Origin: Propioniciclava sinopodophylli
GTDB lineage: Bacteria > Actinomycetota > Actinomycetes > Propionibacteriales > Propionibacteriaceae
DNA: 64,000 nt
Reading direction: 5' to 3'
NCBI RefSeq assembly: GCF_004324755.1
Contig: NZ_SDMQ01000002.1
Location: 248,001 to 312,000, forward strand
In this document: piece by piece, positions 18,270 through 27,370 of the stretch
Numbering within the stretch: the stretch's first letter is position 1
How the letters are laid out: each line of letters begins with the position of its first letter
Made by a program: the position numbers and the translations under genes
The notes under the pieces: model-generated
What the model saw: the letters and a program-made list of their open reading frames with translations, nothing else
Told to the model about the DNA's origin: nothing
The model's database searches: none

Positions 18270-18833
18270 ATGACGATCCTGTACCTCGTCCGCCACGGTG
18301 AAACCGAGTGGAGCAAGTCGGGCCAGCACACCTCCCACACCGACCTCGACCTCACCGAACGGGGCGTCGAGCAGGCCCGCGCCCTGCGCGAGAAGCTCGA
18401 CCCGGCCGAGTTCGGGCTCGTGCTGAGCAGCCCCCGGCTGCGGGCGCGCAGGACGGCCGCCCTGGCTGGGTTCGGTGACCCCGAGGTGACCGACGACCTC
18501 GCCGAGTGGGACTACGGCGACTACGAGGGGCTGACCAGCCAGCAGATCCGCACCAACCACCACCCGGGCTGGCGCCTGTGGTTCAACGGCGTCCCCGGCG
18601 GCGAGACCCACGACGAGGTGCGCGAGCGGCTCAGCCGGGTCGTCCGTCGTGTCCGTGACTCGGGCGTGGACAAGGCGATCTGCTTCGGGCACGGCCACGC
18701 CTCGCGGGTGCTGGCGCTGTGCTGGCTCGACTTCCCGCTCATCTTCGGGCAGGCCTTCCCCGTCGAGACGGCATCCGTGTCGATCCTCGGGCGCGAAAAG
18801 GAGTCGTGGGCCGTCCTGCGCTGGAACAGCTGA
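18270..18833 (+). CDS. Histidine phosphatase family protein
   Basis: 187-residue phosphoglycerate-mutase-like phosphatase. The catalytic phospho-histidine motif LVRHGETEWSKSGQHTS is at residues 6-22, with the second arginine in SSPRLRARRTA, the acidic residue in LAEWDYGDYEGLT and the second histidine in FGHGHASRVLAL. The WDYGDYEGL pattern is shared with actinobacterial acid phosphatases, which occur next to or fused with RNase HI in mycobacteria. Substrate unknown. Monocistronic or first of a short unit with the peptidase downstream. Confidence 0.9.
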   Translation: MTILYLVRHGETEWSKSGQHTSHTDLDLTERGVEQARALREKLDPAEFGLVLSSPRLRARRTAALAGFGDPEVTDDLAEWDYGDYEGLTSQQIRTNHHPGWRLWFNGVPGGETHDEVRERLSRVVRRVRDSGVDKAICFGHGHASRVLALCWLDFPLIFGQAFPVETASVSILGREKESWAVLRWNS

Positions 18834-18891
18834 ACGCCGGCCCCGCGTAGAGTGGGCGTGATCCGTGCGCTCGACCCGAGGGGAACCCACC

Positions 18892-20403
18892 ATGACGCAG
18901 AAGGAACCCAGACTGCCCAACCGGCAGGTGCCCTTCTCCGACGCCTTCATCGCCTTCATCCCCCAGGACTGGGCCCCGTACCCGTCCGAGTTGCCCGCCC
19001 GCCTGGCCACCGCCGAGCACACGCAGGCGCGCCGCGACGCCGTCAGCGCCGCCTACCCGGGCGAGCGCATCGTCGTCCCCGCCGGCGGGCTGAAGGTGCG
19101 CAGCAACGACACCGACCACCGGTTCCGCCCGCACTCGGCCTTCGCCCACCTGACCGGGCTCGGCACCGATCGCGAGCCGGACGCCGTGCTCGTGCTCGAG
19201 CCGATCTTCGTCGACTCGCCGGACGCCACCCACGCCGTGGACGACGCCGGCCACGTCGCCACCCTGTACTTCAAGCCACGCGCCCCGCGCACCGACCCGG
19301 AGTTCTACGCCGACGCCCGCTACGGCGAGATGTGGGTCGGCCAGCGAGAGTCGCTGGAGGAGATGCAGGCCATGACCGGCCTCCAGTGCGAGGCACTGGC
19401 CGCGCTGCCTGGCGCCCTCAGCGTCCACCTCGACCGCATCCCGAGCCGCGTGGTCCGCAACGTCGACGACCGGATCACCACGCTGCTGGACGAGCTCCGC
19501 CGCACCCACGAGGTCGACTTCGACGTGTGCGTCGACGAGGAGCTCGAGACCATGCTCAGCGAGCTGCGGCTCATCAAGGACGACTTCGAGCTCGAGCAGT
19601 TGCAGCTGGCCTGCGACGCGACGACCGTCGGCTTCGAGGCCGTGGTCGCCGACTTCCCGGCCGCCGTGGCCAACGGACGCGGCGAGCGCTGGTGCGAGGG
19701 CGTGTTCGCCCTGCACGCCCGCCACCTCGGTAACGACGTCGGCTACGGCAGCATCTGCGCCGCCGGCGACCACGCCACCACCCTGCACTGGGTGCGCAAC
19801 GACGGCGAGCTGCGCGAGGGCGACCTCGTCCTGCTCGACATGGGCGTCGAGGTCGACACGCTGTACACCGCCGACGTCACCCGCACCCTGCCTGTCACCG
19901 GCCGGTTCACCCCGGCCCAGCGCACGGTCTACGACGCGGTGCTCGCCGCCCAGCAGGCCGGCATCGACGCGGCCCGCGCCGGGCGCACGTTCCACGAGGT
20001 GCATGACGCCGCGATCCGCGTGGTCGCCGAGCACCTGCACGCCTGGGGCATCCTGCCCGTCTCGGTCGAGGAGTCCCTCGACCCGGTCACCGGCGGCCAG
20101 CACCGCCGGTGGATGGTGCACGGCACCTCGCACCACCTGGGCATCGACGTCCACGACTGCGCCCAGGCCCGCAAGGAGTTCTACCGCGAGGGCACCCTGC
20201 GGCCCGGCATGTGCATCACCGTGGAGCCGGGCATCTACTTCAAGTCGACCGACCTCCTCGTCCCCGAGGAGCTGCGCGGCATCGGCGTCCGCATCGAGGA
20301 CGACATCGTGATCACCGACGACGATCCACTCATCCTGTCCAAGGCGCTGCCCCGCGAGGCGGACGCCGTCGAGGAGTGGATGGCCGGCCTGCTCGGGCGA
20401 TGA
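18892..20403 (+). CDS. pepP: Aminopeptidase P family protein
   Basis: 503-residue M24 metallopeptidase that removes N-terminal residues before proline. The N-terminal creatinase-like domain (about 45-190) includes RFRPHSAFAHLTGLG. The catalytic domain has the metal ligands in VLLDMGVEVDTLYTADVTRTLP, HGTSHHLGIDVHD, ITVEPGIYF and GVRIEDDIVIT. I start at ATG 18892, which has GAGGGG upstream; the longer start at 18865 lies inside the promoter region (TAGAGT at 18848). The gene overlaps corA by four bases (ATGA). Confidence 0.93.
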   Translation: MTQKEPRLPNRQVPFSDAFIAFIPQDWAPYPSELPARLATAEHTQARRDAVSAAYPGERIVVPAGGLKVRSNDTDHRFRPHSAFAHLTGLGTDREPDAVLVLEPIFVDSPDATHAVDDAGHVATLYFKPRAPRTDPEFYADARYGEMWVGQRESLEEMQAMTGLQCEALAALPGALSVHLDRIPSRVVRNVDDRITTLLDELRRTHEVDFDVCVDEELETMLSELRLIKDDFELEQLQLACDATTVGFEAVVADFPAAVANGRGERWCEGVFALHARHLGNDVGYGSICAAGDHATTLHWVRNDGELREGDLVLLDMGVEVDTLYTADVTRTLPVTGRFTPAQRTVYDAVLAAQQAGIDAARAGRTFHEVHDAAIRVVAEHLHAWGILPVSVEESLDPVTGGQHRRWMVHGTSHHLGIDVHDCAQARKEFYREGTLRPGMCITVEPGIYFKSTDLLVPEELRGIGVRIEDDIVITDDDPLILSKALPREADAVEEWMAGLLGR

Positions 20404-21458
20404 CCGTCCACGACTGGGAGGACATGCGGCAGCGCCTGGCCCTGCCGCGCGAGGACCCGGCGCGCCCCCACGTCGGGTGGCACTGGTACGTCGACGGCCA
20501 GGAGCGCGAGGAGGTCGTCCTCAACATCGCCGCCGAGCGCGCCCGGACCGGGCAGGGCTTCGTCTGGTGCGGCCTGAAGGACCCCGACGACGTCACGATG
20601 GCCACCTTCCAGCAGCTGCTCGGCCTGCACGAGCTGGCCGCCGAGGACGCCGTCGAGGGGCACACCCGCTCCAAGCTGGAGGTCTTCGACGACGCCCTGT
20701 TCATGGTGATCTCCACCGTCGACTACGTCGCCCACGCCTCGGTCGACGACACCTCCGAGATCGTGTCCACCGGCCAGGTCATGGCCTACGTCGGGCCGTG
20801 GTTCGTGCTGACCGCCCGCCGCGGTGGGCGTCCGTTCATGAACGCGATCCGGCGCGACCTCGAGGCCCAGCCGACGCTGCTCGCCGAGGGGCCGTGGCGG
20901 GTCCTGTACCGGATCCTCGACCACGTCGTCGACGACTTCACCGAGACGGTCACCGAGATCGAGCAGGACGTCGAGCTCGTCGAGGAGTCCGTGTTCGCTC
21001 CCGGGGTGCGGCCCGACGTCGACGGCGTCTACCACCTCAAGCGGGAGCTGATCGAGTTCAAGCGCTGCCTGACGCCGCTGGCGGCCCCGCTGCAGCGCCT
21101 GGCCCAGGCCGACCCGAGGCTGCCGAACGTGCCCGAGCAGGCGCGCGCCTACTTCCGCGAGGTCTCCGACCACCTGACCGCGGCCCGCGAGTCGACCATG
21201 GCCCTGGACGAGGTGCTCGGCGCGATCATCCAGGCCGCCCTGACCCGGGTCTCGCTGGCCGACAACCAAGACATGCGCCGCATCTCAGCGGCCGTGGCCA
21301 TGTTCGCGGTGCCGACGACGATCGGCGCCATCTACGGCATGAACTTCGACAACATGCCCGAGCTGCACACGGCCTACGGCTACTACGTCGTGCTGGGCGT
21401 GATGGCCCTGTCGATCATCGCGCTGGCGGTGATCTTCCGGCGGCGCGGCTGGCTCTGA
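20400..21458 (+). CDS. corA: CorA-type magnesium/cobalt transporter
   Basis: 352-residue divalent-cation channel. A long cytoplasmic N-terminal domain ends in a helix that leads to two C-terminal membrane segments (about 292-312 and 325-345). The signature YGMNFDNMPEL between them identifies the CorA family. The start ATG overlaps the pepP stop. Translation coupling with a peptidase has no evident metabolic logic beyond shared transcription, although M24 peptidases need divalent metal. Confidence 0.94.
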   Translation: MTVHDWEDMRQRLALPREDPARPHVGWHWYVDGQEREEVVLNIAAERARTGQGFVWCGLKDPDDVTMATFQQLLGLHELAAEDAVEGHTRSKLEVFDDALFMVISTVDYVAHASVDDTSEIVSTGQVMAYVGPWFVLTARRGGRPFMNAIRRDLEAQPTLLAEGPWRVLYRILDHVVDDFTETVTEIEQDVELVEESVFAPGVRPDVDGVYHLKRELIEFKRCLTPLAAPLQRLAQADPRLPNVPEQARAYFREVSDHLTAARESTMALDEVLGAIIQAALTRVSLADNQDMRRISAAVAMFAVPTTIGAIYGMNFDNMPELHTAYGYYVVLGVMALSIIALAVIFRRRGWL

Positions 21459-21513
21459 GGACGCCCCGGTTGGACGCGCCGCGAGATGCCCGCCGCGGCA
21501 TCCGGCCTCGGCC

Positions 21514-21519
21514 TAGAGT
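21514..21519 (+). promoter_or_regulatory. -10 box, leaderless promoter of trpB2
   Basis: TAGAGT, then six bases, then ATG 21526. No ribosome-binding site precedes the start. Confidence 0.6.
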
Positions 21520-21525
21520 TTTGCC

Positions 21526-22836
21526 ATGGCTGATCCCACAAAGGTGTTCCTCGACGAGGACGACATCCCGACGCACTGGTACAACATCGTCGCCGACTTC
21601 CCGACGCCCCCGCCGCCGCCGCTGCACCCGGGCACGAAGGAGCCGCTGGTCCCCGACGACCTGGCCGCGCTGTTCCCGATGGGGCTCATCGCGCAGGAGG
21701 CGTCGACCGAGCGGTGGATCGAGATCCCCGAGAAGGTGCGCGAGATCTACCGCCTGTGGCGTCCCAGCCCGCTGCACCGCGCGCGTCGCCTCGAGGCCGC
21801 CCTCGGCACCACCGCGCGGATCTACTACAAGTACGAGGGCGAGAGCCCCGTGGGCTCGCACAAGACCAACTCGGCGGTGCCGCAGGCGTACTACAACGCC
21901 CAGGAGGGCCGCATGCGGCTCACCACCGAGACCGGGGCCGGCCAGTGGGGATCGGCGCTCGCGTTCGCCACGCAGATCTTCGGCCAGACCTGCGAGGTGT
22001 GGCAGGTCCGCAACACCTACGAGAGCAAGCCGTACCGCCGCATCCTCATGGAGACCTTCGGCGCCACCGTCACGCCGAGCCCGTCCGACAAGACCGAGGT
22101 GGGCCGGGCGCTGCGCGAGCGGTTCCCCGACACCACCGGCTCTCTCGGCATGGCGATCTCGGAAGCCATCGAGGAAGCCGCGAAGGACCCGGGCGCCTCC
22201 TACTCGCTGGGGTCGGTGCTCAACCACGTCACCCTCCACCAGAGCATCATCGGCCTGGAGGCCATCAAGCAGCTGGAGAAGTTCGGCGAGCAGGCCCCCG
22301 ACCTGCTGTTCGCGTGCGCGGGCGGCGGGTCGAACCTGGCCGGCATCGCGTTCCCGTTCCTGCGCGAGAACATCGAGGGCCGGATGAACGTCAAGATCAC
22401 CGCCTGCGAGCCGGCCGCCGCGCCGTCGCTGACGCAGGGCGAGTACCGCTACGACTTCGGCGACTCCTCCGGCATGACGCCGCTGCTGAAGATGTACACG
22501 CTCGGCAACGAGTTCGTGCCCGACCCCGTCCACGCGGGCGGCCTGCGCTACCACGGCATGGCGCCGCTGGTCTCGCACGCCTACCACGAGGGCCTGATGA
22601 AGGCGATCGCGGTCAAGCAGCGCGACGCCTTCGCCGCCGGCGTGGAGTTCGCGCGCGCCGAGGGCATCGTCCCGGCGTCCGAGTCCAACCACGCGATCGC
22701 CGGCGCCCTCGCGGCCGCCCGCAAGGCGACCGAGGACGGCACCTCACCGGTCATCCTGATCGGCGTCTCCGGCTCGGGCCAGCTCGACCTGCCGGCCTAC
22801 TCGGAGTTCCTCGCCGGCAACATGCTGGACGCCTGA
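21526..22836 (+). CDS. TrpB2-type tryptophan synthase beta-like PLP protein
   Basis: 436-residue fold-type II PLP enzyme of the TrpB2 group, which condenses indole with serine or acts on O-phosphoserine in the members that have been studied. It opens [19 protein letters not shown], typical of TrpB2 and absent from TrpB1. The PLP lysine is in [18 protein letters not shown], the catalytic acid is in [15 protein letters not shown], and the phosphate cup is [11 protein letters not shown]. No trpA or other trp gene is close, so it probably serves indole salvage rather than the main tryptophan pathway. Leaderless promoter directly upstream. Confidence 0.92.
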   Translation: MADPTKVFLDEDDIPTHWYNIVADFPTPPPPPLHPGTKEPLVPDDLAALFPMGLIAQEASTERWIEIPEKVREIYRLWRPSPLHRARRLEAALGTTARIYYKYEGESPVGSHKTNSAVPQAYYNAQEGRMRLTTETGAGQWGSALAFATQIFGQTCEVWQVRNTYESKPYRRILMETFGATVTPSPSDKTEVGRALRERFPDTTGSLGMAISEAIEEAAKDPGASYSLGSVLNHVTLHQSIIGLEAIKQLEKFGEQAPDLLFACAGGGSNLAGIAFPFLRENIEGRMNVKITACEPAAAPSLTQGEYRYDFGDSSGMTPLLKMYTLGNEFVPDPVHAGGLRYHGMAPLVSHAYHEGLMKAIAVKQRDAFAAGVEFARAEGIVPASESNHAIAGALAAARKATEDGTSPVILIGVSGSGQLDLPAYSEFLAGNMLDA

Positions 22837-22881
22837 GGCTGGGCAGTGCGCCCACCCGCCCCGAACTGCAACAAGAGTGGG

Positions 22882-23724
22882 TCAGCGCTCGGTCGGCGTG
22901 CTGGGGCTCGGCGGACGGTAGGGGCCGTCGGGTTCGGGAGGCGGCTGCGTGCCCGTTCGCTCGGCCGGGTTGGGCGCCGCCCAGCCCTGATGCTGCGGGG
23001 GCTGCTGGGGCGCCGGGGGCTGGTTCGGCCAGCCCTGCTGCTGGGGTGCCTGCCACGGCTGGCCCTGCGGGGTCTGCTGCTGCGGGTACGGGTAGCCCGG
23101 CTGCTGCGGGTACGGCTGGCCCGGCTGCTGCGGGTACGGGAAGCCCTGCTGCGGCTGTTGCTGTGGCCAGCCCTGCTGGGGGGCGCCCTGCTGCCAGGGC
23201 GCCTGACCCGGGTTGCTGAACTGGGACGCCCGCGCGCCGGGTGCCTTCGCGAGCAACTCGCGGGCCTGGCCGACGACCTTGTGCTCGCAGAGGATCTCGT
23301 ACTTGGTGGCGATCGTCTGGGTGACCGACGTGAAGTCGCGCTGGCCGCGGCTGACGACGTAGCCGAGGATCGCGAACAGCAGGCCGATGGCCACACCGAT
23401 CACGAGCGCCGTCAGCAGCTGGCCGAGGAAGTTCTGCGAGGGGAACAGGATCATCATGAAGATCGCGACGATGAAGCCTGTCGACAGGCCGCTCATCACT
23501 CCCTGGCCCAGCACCGTGCCCCACGTGCGGCGTCCGGTCACCCGCTCGACCAAGCGCAGGTCGGTGCCCACGATGGCGAGGTTGCCCACCGGGAAGTTGT
23601 TGTCGGCCAGGTGGTCGACGGCCTTCTGCGCGTCGGCGTAGGTGTCGAACACCCCCAGCGACTGCGGGTACTCCAGCCGGAACAAGGCCTGGTTGCCCGC
23701 GATCGGGTTCTGCTGTTGTGTCAT
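22882..23724 (-). CDS. General stress protein 17M-like, Gln/Pro-rich tail
   Basis: 280-residue membrane-associated protein. Residues about 13-60 match the GSP17M (YflT) domain: LGVFDTYADAQKAVDHLADNNFPVGNLAIVG. Two membrane helices (about 80-103 and 106-128) follow, then a soluble segment KYEILCEHKVVGQARELLAKAP and a long low-complexity tail rich in Gln, Pro and Tyr with repeats such as GFPYPQQPGQPYPQQPG. Its start overlaps the CitE-like stop by four bases. Role in stress is inferred from the family only; the tail may bind partners or form assemblies. Confidence 0.82.
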   Translation of the reverse strand: MTQQQNPIAGNQALFRLEYPQSLGVFDTYADAQKAVDHLADNNFPVGNLAIVGTDLRLVERVTGRRTWGTVLGQGVMSGLSTGFIVAIFMMILFPSQNFLGQLLTALVIGVAIGLLFAILGYVVSRGQRDFTSVTQTIATKYEILCEHKVVGQARELLAKAPGARASQFSNPGQAPWQQGAPQQGWPQQQPQQGFPYPQQPGQPYPQQPGYPYPQQQTPQGQPWQAPQQQGWPNQPPAPQQPPQHQGWAAPNPAERTGTQPPPEPDGPYRPPSPSTPTER

Positions 23725-24677
23725 CGGTGTTCCCTTCCTGCCCCTACGCCGGCGGCCTGTCCACGCGCCACGATAGCCGCGGCGAGCTTGACCCCGGCCT
23801 CGTCCACCATCTCGTCGTCGACCATGATCGCGCCGGTCGCCCCACCCCGTGCCGAGGTGGCGTCGGCGTAGGCGTCCATGATGCGGTGCGCGCGCTCGTA
23901 GTCCTCAACGCGCGGGCTGAAGGCGGCATTCCCGGCCTCGACCTGCGCCGGGTGCAGCACCCACTTCCCGTCGTAACCCAGCGCGGCCGCGCGGGCGGCG
24001 GACGCCTCGAACCCGGCCACGTCGCGGATGGCCACGAACGGCCCGTCGACGGCCTGCAGCCCGTTCGCGCGGGCGGCGACGAGGATCGACATGAGCACGT
24101 GGTGGAAGGCGTCCGCGGGGTAGCCGGCGGGCTGGGACCCCACATTGAGACCGCCCATGCCGAGACTGGCCATGAAGTCGCCGGGCCCGAAGACGAGGCT
24201 CTCCAGCCGCGGCGACGAGGCGGCGATCTCGGCGACGTGGAGCAGGCCCACGGCGTCCTCGACCTGCGCCTCCACCCCGATCATGCCGACCCGTAGGCCG
24301 GCGTCCTGCTCGACCTGGGTGAGCAGGAGGTCGAGAGCGACCACGTGATCGGCGCGGGTCACCTTGGGAAGCACGAGGCAGTCGATGCGGGCGCCGGCGC
24401 CGCCGACGACCTCGGCGACGTCGCGGAAGGTCCAGGGCGTGGTCCAGTCGTTGACGCGGACGGTCACGGTCGGGGCGGCGAACCCGCTGGGGTCGTTGAG
24501 GGCGTCCGCGATGCGCTGCCGCGACTCCTCCTTGACCGCGGGCGCGACGGCGTCCTCGAGGTCGAGGAACAGCGCGTCGACGCGCAGGTCGCGGGCCTTG
24601 GCGATGAACCGGTCGGACGACCCGGGCACGGCGAGCACGGTGCGCCGGACGCGGGCGGGACGGGACGGGCGGGACAT
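23721..24677 (-). CDS. HpcH/HpaI aldolase, CitE-like CoA-ester lyase
   Basis: 318-residue TIM-barrel lyase of the CitE/malyl-CoA lyase family. Motifs are RRTVLAVPGSSDRFIAKA, ALFLDLEDAVAP (metal-binding E/D), VLPKV, a GVEAQVEDAVGL stretch corresponding to the family's glutamate, and LVFGPGDFMASLG with LHPAQVEAGNAAF near the end. No citF or citD partners exist here, so a role in breaking down a beta-hydroxyacyl-CoA such as citramalyl- or malyl-CoA is more likely than citrate lyase. Followed, with overlap, by the stress-protein gene. Confidence 0.88.
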   Translation of the reverse strand: MSRPSRPARVRRTVLAVPGSSDRFIAKARDLRVDALFLDLEDAVAPAVKEESRQRIADALNDPSGFAAPTVTVRVNDWTTPWTFRDVAEVVGGAGARIDCLVLPKVTRADHVVALDLLLTQVEQDAGLRVGMIGVEAQVEDAVGLLHVAEIAASSPRLESLVFGPGDFMASLGMGGLNVGSQPAGYPADAFHHVLMSILVAARANGLQAVDGPFVAIRDVAGFEASAARAAALGYDGKWVLHPAQVEAGNAAFSPRVEDYERAHRIMDAYADATSARGGATGAIMVDDEMVDEAGVKLAAAIVARGQAAGVGAGREHR

Positions 24678-24739
24678 GCGTCCCAGCCTACGGGTGGTTC
24701 GCTCCTTGGCCGGGACGCGGGCGGCTGGGGTGCGCGGGT

Positions 24740-24862
24740 GACCACCGACCGCTCCACGACCCGGTGGCGCTCTCCAACGTGGCCACCGGCACCGCCTCGC
24801 TGCTCGGCGCCGCCTTGGCCCTGGTGCTCGGCGCCGCCGCGGACCGGGGAGTTCTCCCCTGA
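24740..24862 (+). other. Spacer with a possible gene remnant
   Basis: The spacer 24678-24869 separates two minus-strand genes. On the plus strand it can be read as a hydrophobic stretch VALSNVATGTASLLGAALAL ending ADRGVLP and a stop. It has no start codon with a ribosome-binding site in that frame. It may be the tail of a lost membrane-protein gene, or chance reading of GC-rich sequence. Confidence 0.2.
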
Positions 24863-24869
24863 TGTCGGC

Positions 24870-25550
24870 TCAGGCCAGCGGCACGGCCAGGTTGGCCCCG
24901 TAGGCGGTGAGCCCGAGGCGTCCGGCCACGCCGCGGGAGGCCGCGTTCGTGCGGGCGACCCGGAACGCCGCGAAGCCCGACAGGGCGACGCCGGCCGCCA
25001 GCGCTGCCGCCGCGACCCGCGACCCGAGGCCGCGGCCCCGGGCGTCCGGGGCCACGAGGATGCCGACGTCGACGGGCCAGCCCCACAGGGTGGTGAGCAC
25101 GGAGGCGGCGATCAGCCGGTTGTCCTCGACGACGCCGAAGCTGGCGTGCGGGGTGCGGTCGAACCCGGACTCGCGCCACTCCGCGTCCGGCACCTGCGCC
25201 CGCAACTCGTCGCACTGCTCGGGATCCAGCGGGTCGGCGCCAGCAGGCAGCGCGGTGTCGTGGTCGGCCCAGAAGTGGTCGGCGGGCCCCAGGACGGGGC
25301 GGGACGCCTGGGGCGTCCAGACGTACGGGTCCAGCAGCTGGGCGGGACCGTTGGCCAGAGCCAGGCCAGCGACCTCCTCGACGCGGCCCAGCGGGGCGTC
25401 GACGTAGGCGTGATCGCCGAGCAGGACGACCAGGGCGGCGTCCTCGTACCGGCCTGAGGCGCCCACCATCACCGGCGCCAGGCCGGGGACGGGCATGCCG
25501 AAGCGGCGCGACCAGTGCCCGTCGATCCGGGAGCGTGTCTCAGGCTGCAC
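24870..25550 (-). CDS. GNAT family N-acetyltransferase
   Basis: 226-residue protein with a C-terminal GNAT domain: DVGILVAPDARGRGLGSRVAAAALAAG is the acetyl-CoA loop, and FRVARTNAASRGVAGRLGLTAYG is motif B. The N-terminal 120 residues resemble the extra domain of two-part actinobacterial GNATs. The start is GTG 25550, placed six bases after TACGCT, so probably leaderless; a much longer in-frame extension upstream overlaps osmC on the other strand and is rejected. Substrate unknown. Confidence 0.83.
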   Translation of the reverse strand: MQPETRSRIDGHWSRRFGMPVPGLAPVMVGASGRYEDAALVVLLGDHAYVDAPLGRVEEVAGLALANGPAQLLDPYVWTPQASRPVLGPADHFWADHDTALPAGADPLDPEQCDELRAQVPDAEWRESGFDRTPHASFGVVEDNRLIAASVLTTLWGWPVDVGILVAPDARGRGLGSRVAAAALAAGVALSGFAAFRVARTNAASRGVAGRLGLTAYGANLAVPLA

Positions 25551-25556
25551 CCTCGA

Positions 25557-25562
25557 AGCGTA
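25557..25562 (-). promoter_or_regulatory. -10 box, leaderless promoter of the GNAT gene
   Basis: TACGCT six bases before GTG 25550. Confidence 0.45.
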
Positions 25563-25613
25563 GCGCCCGGCCGCCTCCCGCGGGGGGGCACCGGGCGCGG
25601 CATGATGGGCGGC

Positions 25614-26027
25614 ATGAGTGATGCCACCACCGTCTCCCTGAGGCGCTTGGACCTGACCCACTACGAGGCCACCAACGGCCGCGGCGCCCGCATCGAGGTG
25701 GGCGGGGAGGGCAACTTCTCCCCCGTCGAGCTGCTGCTGGCCGCCATCGCGGGCTGCACTGCCGTCGACGTCGACGTGATGACGTCGCGCCGCGCCGCAC
25801 CCGAGGTGTTCGAGGTCGTCTCGTCGGGGCGCAAGTCGACCGAGGGCGGCAACCACATGGAGGACCTCCAGGTCACCTTCCGCCTGCGCTTCGCCGAGGG
25901 CCCCGACGGTGACAAGGCCCGCGCGCGCATCGAGCCCGCGGTCCGCGCCTCCCACGAGCGTGACTGCACGGTCTCCCGCACCGTCGAACTGGGGACGCCG
26001 ATCCGCTTCAAGGTCGCGGAGGGCTGA
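25614..26027 (+). CDS. OsmC family protein
   Basis: 137-residue OsmC/Ohr-fold protein, a class of thiol peroxidases and stress proteins. The core reads FSPVELLLAAIAGCTAVDVDVMTSRR, which contains the first, usually reactive, cysteine, and RASHERDCTVSRTVELGTPI contains the second. The ATG at 25614 lies seven bases after CATGAT and gives the normal domain boundary; upstream in-frame starts at 25515 and around 25601 are less likely. It diverges from the GNAT gene, the two starts being about 63 bases apart. Confidence 0.88.
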   Translation: MSDATTVSLRRLDLTHYEATNGRGARIEVGGEGNFSPVELLLAAIAGCTAVDVDVMTSRRAAPEVFEVVSSGRKSTEGGNHMEDLQVTFRLRFAEGPDGDKARARIEPAVRASHERDCTVSRTVELGTPIRFKVAEG

Positions 26028-26040
26028 CGCGGCGCACCCG

Positions 26041-26161
26041 TGCGACGGAGCTGGCTGACGCGTCCGCGTGCCGGGTGACAAAGCTGGCTGACGCGTCGCA
26101 CGCCCTGGCGTGGGTTCTGTCACTCAGACATGTCGCCCGGACGCCGAGGCGTCACTCAGAC
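26041..26161. repeat. Cluster of short direct repeats between osmC and mrp
   Basis: In the convergent spacer 26028-26182, AGCTGGCTGACGCGTC occurs at 26049 and 26082 (33 bases apart), and GTCACTCAGAC at 26119 and 26151 (32 bases apart). TGCGACG at 26041 and CGTCGCA at 26094 form an inverted pair around the first two copies. It may act as a terminator region or be a degenerate repeat element. Confidence 0.6.
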
Positions 26162-26182
26162 CCGCAACCCACCTTGGGCAGG

Positions 26183-27334
26183 TCAGTTCACCACCAGGTT
26201 GAGCTTGCGTCCTGCCAGCCCCCGCTTGCGGGACGCCAGCCGCTCGGCAAGCCCCGTCAGCGCGGCGGCCGCCGGGTTGTCGGCGTGCGTCTGCACCAGC
26301 GGGACGCCCGCGTCACCGGACGCGCTCATGGCCGGGTCGAGCGGCACCTCGGCCAGCAGCGGCACGTCGTAGCCCAGGCGCAGCGTCAGCGCCTCGGACA
26401 CCCGGGCGCCGCCGCCCGTGCCGAACAAGTCGACGCGGTGGGTCTGGTCGCAGTGCGGGCAGGTCGACTCAAGGTAGGCCATGTTCTCGATGACGCCGAC
26501 GACTTTCTGGTCGACCATGGACGCCATCGTGCCGGCCCGCTCGGCCACCTCGGCGGCGGCCTGCTGCGGGGTCGTCACGACGATGACCTCGGCGTTGGGC
26601 AGCTTCGAGCCGAGCGACATGGCCACGTCGCCGGTGCCCGGGGGCAGGTCGACGAGCAGGAAGTCCAGGTCGCCCCAGTACACGTCGGCGAGGAACTGCT
26701 GCAGCGCCCGGTCGAGGATGGGTCCGCGCCACGCGATCACCTGGTCGCGGGACTGCTTGAGCATGCCGATCGAGATGACCTTCATGTCGCCGACCGGCAC
26801 GGGCAGGATCATGTCGTCGATGCCGGTGACGTCGGCGTCCGCGATGCCGAGCATCGGCGGGATCGAGTGGCCGTAGATGTCGGCGTCCAGCACACCCACC
26901 TTCTTGCCGCGGGCCGCGAGGGCCTGGGCGAGGTTGACGGTGACCGAGGACTTGCCCACGCCACCCTTGCCGGAGGCGATCAGCAGCACCTGGGTCAGGT
27001 TGTCGGCCTGCGCGAACGGGATCACCCGCTCCTGGACGCCGCCGCGCAGCTTGGTCTTCAGTTCGTCGCGCTGCTGGTCGCTCATCACGCCGAACTCCAG
27101 GTCGAGCCCGGTGATGCCCTCCACGCCCTGCAGCGCGGCGTGTACGTCGTGCTCGATGGTGTTGCGCATCGGGCAGCCGGAGATCGTCAGCAGCACCTTC
27201 ACCGACGCCTGGCCCTCGTCGTCAACCTCGACCTTCTCGACCATGCCGAGCTCGGTGATCGGCTTGTGGATCTCGGGGTCGTTGACGCGGGACAGGACGT
27301 CCCAGACGGCTTCGGTCAGGCTCTGAACAGACAT
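26183..27334 (-). CDS. mrp: Mrp/ApbC-type iron-sulfur carrier ATPase
   Basis: 383-residue P-loop NTPase that assembles or carries Fe-S clusters. The N-terminal DUF59/MIP18 domain (about 5-90) contains ISGCPMRNTIEHDV. The NTPase domain has the deviant Walker A SGKGGVGKSSVTVNLA, switch I VLDADIYGHSIPPMLG and Walker B FLLVDLPPGTGD. A CPHCDQTHRVDLFG segment supplies the cluster-binding CxxC. ATG 27334 follows TAAGGT by seven bases and is preferred to the GTG three codons upstream. The equivalent gene in M. tuberculosis (Rv1229c) is in the same neighbourhood. Confidence 0.95.
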   Translation of the reverse strand: MSVQSLTEAVWDVLSRVNDPEIHKPITELGMVEKVEVDDEGQASVKVLLTISGCPMRNTIEHDVHAALQGVEGITGLDLEFGVMSDQQRDELKTKLRGGVQERVIPFAQADNLTQVLLIASGKGGVGKSSVTVNLAQALAARGKKVGVLDADIYGHSIPPMLGIADADVTGIDDMILPVPVGDMKVISIGMLKQSRDQVIAWRGPILDRALQQFLADVYWGDLDFLLVDLPPGTGDVAMSLGSKLPNAEVIVVTTPQQAAAEVAERAGTMASMVDQKVVGVIENMAYLESTCPHCDQTHRVDLFGTGGGARVSEALTLRLGYDVPLLAEVPLDPAMSASGDAGVPLVQTHADNPAAAALTGLAERLASRKRGLAGRKLNLVVN

Positions 27335-27341
27335 GCGCCCC

Positions 27342-27347
27342 ACCTTA
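27342..27347 (-). promoter_or_regulatory. -10 box, leaderless promoter of mrp
   Basis: TAAGGT seven bases before the mrp ATG. Confidence 0.5.
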
Positions 27348-27370
27348 CCGAGCCGCGCGCCCTCCCCCGG

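Noticed and set aside
17448-19022. A 524-residue zinc-ribbon protein
   Set aside because: The N-terminal half is antisense to the histidine phosphatase; the true ATG at 18191 has AGGAGG before it.
22837-22881. A terminator between trpB2 and the stress-protein gene
   Set aside because: Only a five-base stem (TGGGC/GCCCA) can form, too weak to call.
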